This document shows, piece after piece, positions 60,416 to 64,000 of a stretch of DNA of 64,000 nucleotides. A model generated the notes under the pieces. The model saw nothing but the letters and a program-made list of their open reading frames with translations, made no database searches and was not told where the DNA came from. This stretch comes from Bartonella callosciuri (GTDB lineage Bacteria > Pseudomonadota > Alphaproteobacteria > Rhizobiales > Rhizobiaceae). Position 1 is the first letter of the stretch, and the number at the start of each line of letters is the position of its first letter. Location: positions 1 through 64,000 of the forward strand of contig NZ_JACHIM010000005.1 of NCBI RefSeq assembly GCF_014203215.1, in the 5' to 3' direction. Made by a program: the position numbers and the translations under genes.

Positions 60416-61954
60416 ATGACTATTATGCTAAAACCGGGTGAGGTAACTCTAAACGAACTTGAGATTATTTATTTCAATGGTGAAGTAAGCAAACTTCACA
60501 GTGATACGCATCTCTCTATCAGAAAGGGGGCAGAGCGCATCGCTGAAATTGCTGCTGGGACTGAGCCAGTTTATGGCATCAATACTGGTTTTGGCAAATT
60601 GGCTTCGATTAAAATTGATGCAAACGATGTAGCTCTTTTACAAAAGAACCTTATTTTATCACATTGTTGTGGTGTAGGAAAACCTTTAGCAGAAAATATT
60701 GTGCGTTTGATAATGACCTTAAAGCTTCTTTCTTTAGGGCGAGGAGCTTCTGGTGTTAGTTTAGAGTTGGTCCATTTGCTAGAAAATATGCTTGCAAAAG
60801 GGGTTATTCCTGTCATTCCTGAAAAGGGATCTGTTGGTGCCTCAGGTGATCTTGCGCCCCTTGCTCATATGGCTGCTGTTATGATGGGAGAGGGAGAAGC
60901 ATTCTTTCAAAACATTCGCATGAATGGAGCGGCAGCTTTAGAGAAAGCAGGATTGTCTCCTATTATTTTAAAAGCAAAAGAAGGTCTCGCTCTTATCAAT
61001 GGTACCCAAACATCAACAGCGCTTGCTCTTGCGGGGCTTTTTCGAGGGTATCGTGCATTGTGTGGTGGACTTCTCGCAGGGGCATTGACAACAGATGCTA
61101 TCATGGGGTCAACGGCACCATTTCATCCTGATATCCATATTTTAAGAGGCCATTATGGGCAGATTGCTGTATCAAAAACATTAGAAAAGCTTTTAGAGGA
61201 TTCAAAAATTCGGGTTGCACATTTGCGTGATGATAATCGTGTGCAGGATCCTTACTGTATACGTTGCCAACCGCAGGTTATGGGAGCATGTTTTGATATT
61301 CTGATCGCAGCAGCAAAAACACTCATTATTGAAGCAAATGCGGTTACAGATAATCCATTGATTTTAAGTAATGATAATGTTGTATCAGGTGGAAATTTTC
61401 ATGCTGAACCTGTAGCATTTGCTGCTGATCAGATTGCTCTTGCTTTGTGTGAAATAGGCTCGATTTCTCAAAGACGTATTGCCCTTATGGTTGATCCAGC
61501 AGTTTCTTATGGACTTCCAGCTTTTTTAGCAGAAAATGCGGGGCTTAATTCAGGTTTTATGATTGCTGAAGTAACTGCAGCTGCTTTAATGTCTGAGAAT
61601 AAACAGATGGCACATCCTGCTTCAGTCGATTCAACACCAACTTCAGCAAATCAGGAAGATCATGTTTCAATGGCTTGCCATGGTGCTCGCCGGTTATTAG
61701 CAATGAGTGAAAACCTTTTTACTATTATTGGCATTGAAACGCTTGTTGCGGCGCAAGGAATTGAATACCGTTCTCCTTTAAAAACAAGCTCTTTCTTACA
61801 GTCTGTTATGGAGCATCTACGCAAAAATATTGATACCCTTAAAGAAGATCGCTACATGGCTCCAGATCTTCATAAGGTGCATATGCTTGTGCGTGAAGGG
61901 CATTTATTATCCATTTTACCGAAAACAATTTTTCCTAAACTAGGATCAAAATAA
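60416..61954 (+). CDS. hutH: Histidine ammonia-lyase
   Basis: Converts L-histidine to urocanate and ammonia. The 512-residue protein has the self-cyclising MIO triad A142-S143-G144 in [16 protein letters not shown], the catalytic Tyr region [14 protein letters not shown] (about 51-64), and [22 protein letters not shown] (about 316-337). The first ATG is used; MLKPGEV from 60425 is an equally plausible start, and the ribosome site (AAGAAAG) is weak. No hutU, hutI, hutG or hutC is in the window on either side, so the rest of the histidine route, if present, is elsewhere. The amino acid permease at 63243 is a candidate partner. Confidence 0.95.
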   Translation: MTIMLKPGEVTLNELEIIYFNGEVSKLHSDTHLSIRKGAERIAEIAAGTEPVYGINTGFGKLASIKIDANDVALLQKNLILSHCCGVGKPLAENIVRLIMTLKLLSLGRGASGVSLELVHLLENMLAKGVIPVIPEKGSVGASGDLAPLAHMAAVMMGEGEAFFQNIRMNGAAALEKAGLSPIILKAKEGLALINGTQTSTALALAGLFRGYRALCGGLLAGALTTDAIMGSTAPFHPDIHILRGHYGQIAVSKTLEKLLEDSKIRVAHLRDDNRVQDPYCIRCQPQVMGACFDILIAAAKTLIIEANAVTDNPLILSNDNVVSGGNFHAEPVAFAADQIALALCEIGSISQRRIALMVDPAVSYGLPAFLAENAGLNSGFMIAEVTAAALMSENKQMAHPASVDSTPTSANQEDHVSMACHGARRLLAMSENLFTIIGIETLVAAQGIEYRSPLKTSSFLQSVMEHLRKNIDTLKEDRYMAPDLHKVHMLVREGHLLSILPKTIFPKLGSK

Positions 61955-62413
61955 TATTTATTTTGAGATCAATGAGGAAGGAAGGACACTTAATTCTTGG
62001 ACTTCCTCATGCTAGATTGGAGGGAGCTGGTGGTATATTTTTATAATTAAATGGATGTGTGCTCATTTATTTACCGATATGTATCGGTTGTTCGTGCCAA
62101 ATTATTCTCCTAATGCCAAATTATCCTCTTAATATTGTGTTTCATGGTGATATCTTTTATTAGAATAAGCTTATAAAGGCTCATACCTAAGAAACTGATT
62201 TTTCAAATAGTTTTCAATAACACCTTTATCCTATTCTAGCTAAAGCTAAAAAATATAGATTGTATATTTATATATTTTATCCTTTTAAAAGGTTATTTTT
62301 TGTATTCTATATAGTAAATATAACATTTTTATTATCTATTCTTCTTATTTTCAGATATTTTATGAGTTTTATATTTACTCTGTTGTATTTCTAAATCAAA
62401 AAAAGGGAAAGAA
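61955..62413. other. Spacer with terminator-like hairpin, palindrome and 19-bp repeat
   Basis: TGAGGAAG (61973-61980) and CTTCCTCA (62002-62009) could terminate hutH, but no T run follows. ACCGATATGTATCGGT (62073-62088) is a perfect 7-bp palindrome with a 2-base centre, possible operator. Two imperfect 19-bp direct repeats follow at 62095-62113 and 62114-62132 (TGCCAAATTATTCTCCTAA and TGCCAAATTATCCTCTTAA). The remainder is very AT-rich with no gene. Confidence 0.5.
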
Positions 62414-62767
62414 ATGTTTACAAGAAGCATATTCATAATTTTTATGGCAGTTGTTTTTTGTTTTTCACAAATTATAGAGGTTAATGCGAATATTTTGAGA
62501 GCAAAATCTCAAGAGGGTATTTTCCTTGCTATGGTGGCACAAGAAAAAGATACTCTTTGTCAGGCGACAAATACAGCTATCGTTGCTATTTCAGATAAAA
62601 GCACTAGAGAGAATAGTAAATCTATTATTCAACGGAATATTAAAAAGGTTATTTTTTTCGCAGTCGTTTTTTTTCTTGGAAGATATGCGTTTAATATGCT
62701 TAAGAAATGGGCTGGGAATGCATATTATCAAGGTGTTGAAGATTGGAAATCTTCACTTTATACTTGA
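62414..62767 (+). CDS. Small exported membrane protein, unknown
   Basis: A 117-residue product with a clear signal peptide (about 1-27, FTRSIFIIFMAVVFCFSQIIEVNA), a short central segment with one cysteine, and a second hydrophobic helix near the C-terminus (about 79-97, VIFFAVVFFLGRYAFNML) followed by an aromatic, hydrophilic tail. GGGAAAG at a short distance supports ATG 62414. I do not recognise the family. Possibly a small inner-membrane protein or a host-interaction factor; this cannot be decided. It is flanked by AT-rich spacers. Confidence 0.65.
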   Translation: MFTRSIFIIFMAVVFCFSQIIEVNANILRAKSQEGIFLAMVAQEKDTLCQATNTAIVAISDKSTRENSKSIIQRNIKKVIFFAVVFFLGRYAFNMLKKWAGNAYYQGVEDWKSSLYT

Positions 62768-63242
62768 TTACACTATCTATTTGGTGTGATAAATTGGTTT
62801 ATACGCTATCGTGTATAATTTTTTATTGTTATGAACTAAAAAAGTAAGAGAGAGTTTGCTTAAAGTAAAAAAATTAACGCGCTCATTCTCAAATAGCCTA
62901 GTACAGATTTTAAAACTTCTATTTCGTAAACTGAAAAGAAGGGATCGGGATTTATGTTGCATTTATCCAATATTTTTCTGCAAAAAATAGAAAAATGAAT
63001 TCAACGATAATTAAAATTTTATTACTCTTTGATCTAAATAAAATGATACAAAATTTTAGGTTATAAAAAAGCTGAATAATTCGTAATAAAAGTATTTTTT
63101 CATTGCCTAGGATGGAGTATCTGAGTGGCTGTTGTTCAATATTTTTTAATCTGTTCATAAGAGAAACATGAAGCCCTACTTTATTATACGGCTGGTTTTG
63201 TAGGACGGATATTTATCAATATTTCAATGAAGAAGGAAAGAA
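62768..63242. other. Spacer before the amino acid permease
   Basis: A 475-base AT-rich spacer. No supportable gene on either strand: the frames at 62777-62962 and 62952-63158 (minus) are short and of biased composition. An AAGGAAAG ribosome site for the permease is at its end (63233-63240). No clear promoter elements were identified. Confidence 0.4.
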
Positions 63243-64000
63243 ATGGTAGGAAATGAACTGAAACGTGGCATGAATAAGCGCCAGGTTGTTTTTTTAGCTC
63301 TTGGCTCTGCTATTGGTACAGGTCTTTTTTACGGATCTGCACAAGCGATCAAACTTGCTGGTCCAAGTGTTCTCATTGCCTATTGTATTGCTGGTTTAGC
63401 TATTTTTATGGTTATGCGCGCTCTTGGTGAGATGATTATTTATAATCCGCTGCCCGGTTCTTTTGCCCGTTATGCTGCAAATTATATATCACCGTTGGCT
63501 GGTTTTTTAACGGGATGGACATATGTATTTGGAATGATTCTTGTTGGTTTGGCTGATATCACAGCTTTTGCGACTTATATGGGATTTTGGTACCCTAATA
63601 TTGCGCCGTGGATATGGGCATTTAGTATTACGTTGATCATTACAGGGATTAATTTAGCAGCCGTTGAAGTGTATGGTGAATTAGAATTTTGGCTGTCTTC
63701 TATTAAAATTATTGCTATCGTTGCTATGATTATTTTAGGAATCGCAATTATTGTGTTTGGTTGGGATGCAAGGATAAATTCCTCTCCTATTAGTATTCAC
63801 AACTTGTGGAAAAATGGAGGTATTTTTCCCAATGGTTGGTTTGGTTTTTTGGCTTGTTTTAGTGTTGTTGTCTTTGCTTTTGGTGGCATAGAAATCATAG
63901 GGATGGCAGTGATGGAAGTACAAAATCCTCATAAAACGATTTCAAAGGCAATTAATTCTACTCCAGTTCGTATTTTGCTCTTTTATGTCATGACATTAGC
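63243..64000 (+). CDS. APC-superfamily amino acid permease (partial)
   Basis: The first 252 codons of an amino acid permease of the AAT family, cut by the window end. MNKRQVVFLALGSAIGTGLFYGSAQAIKLAGPSVLIAY contains the first helix with the conserved GSAIGTGLF, and the next segments carry ALGEMIIYNPLPGSFARYA and GWTYVFGMILVGLADITAFATYMGFW. Relatives include ProY and the histidine permease HutT. A HutT role fits its position 1.3 kb past hutH, but the substrate cannot be read from sequence. AAGGAAAG precedes the ATG. Confidence 0.92.
   Translation, partial: MVGNELKRGMNKRQVVFLALGSAIGTGLFYGSAQAIKLAGPSVLIAYCIAGLAIFMVMRALGEMIIYNPLPGSFARYAANYISPLAGFLTGWTYVFGMILVGLADITAFATYMGFWYPNIAPWIWAFSITLIITGINLAAVEVYGELEFWLSSIKIIAIVAMIILGIAIIVFGWDARINSSPISIHNLWKNGGIFPNGWFGFLACFSVVVFAFGGIEIIGMAVMEVQNPHKTISKAINSTPVRILLFYVMTL

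Overview
The window is AT-rich chromosomal DNA from an alphaproteobacterium of the order Hyphomicrobiales (Rhizobiales), most probably a Bartonella species. Supporting this are the gene orders tuf-trnW-secE-nusG-rplKAJL-rpoBC and rpsB-tsf-pyrH-frr-(uppS)-cdsA-rseP-bamA-lpxD-fabZ-lpxA-lpxI-lpxB, a DUF1849/EipB periplasmic protein, a SPOR-domain D,D-carboxypeptidase, two glutamyl-tRNA synthetase paralogues, and a gltA that contains, as I remember it, a priming site used for Bartonella typing (about 42325-42346). Several genes are decaying in place and the spacers are long and AT-rich, as expected of a reduced host-associated genome. No IS element, prophage, CRISPR array or rRNA gene was seen.

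Layout. 1-12.7 kb: end of tuf, tRNA-Trp, secE, nusG, four ribosomal protein genes with leader structures, rpoB and rpoC. 12.7-19.3 kb: a poorly coding stretch with a frameshifted MerR-type regulator, a nitroreductase, L-serine dehydratase, a small unknown gene and a D-Ala-D-Ala carboxypeptidase. 18.9-22.7 kb: a dead clpS just ahead of an intact clpA, then HIT and RidA genes on the minus strand. 22.8-37 kb: eipB, then the translation / phospholipid / outer-membrane / lipid A cluster, in which uppS is a heavily degraded pseudogene. 37-41.2 kb: a minus-strand polar amino acid ABC transporter whose binding-protein gene is duplicated in tandem. 42-58 kb: gltA, gltX, comEC, rpiA, a DUF2059 gene, gor, class II DAHP synthase, nadE, a second gltX, an RhlE-type helicase and NAD kinase. 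58.2-64 kb: tRNA-Arg(CCG), a 2 kb gene-free AT-rich tract, a lone hutH, a small exported protein and the start of an amino acid permease.

How the genes fit together. Most of the window is housekeeping: transcription and translation, envelope assembly (RseP, BamA, Lpx enzymes, CdsA), redox and NAD supply (Gor, NadE, NadK) and central metabolism. Accessory functions centre on amino acid uptake and breakdown: SdaA (serine), HutH (histidine), an HisJQMP-like importer and an APC-type permease. No clearly novel multi-gene system was found. The most informative observations are pseudogenes at positions where active genes are normally conserved: uppS between frr and cdsA, clpS before clpA, and a LiuR/GnyR-like MerR regulator. 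Next in interest are the mosaic tandem duplication of the binding protein and several perfect palindromes in promoter or leader regions.
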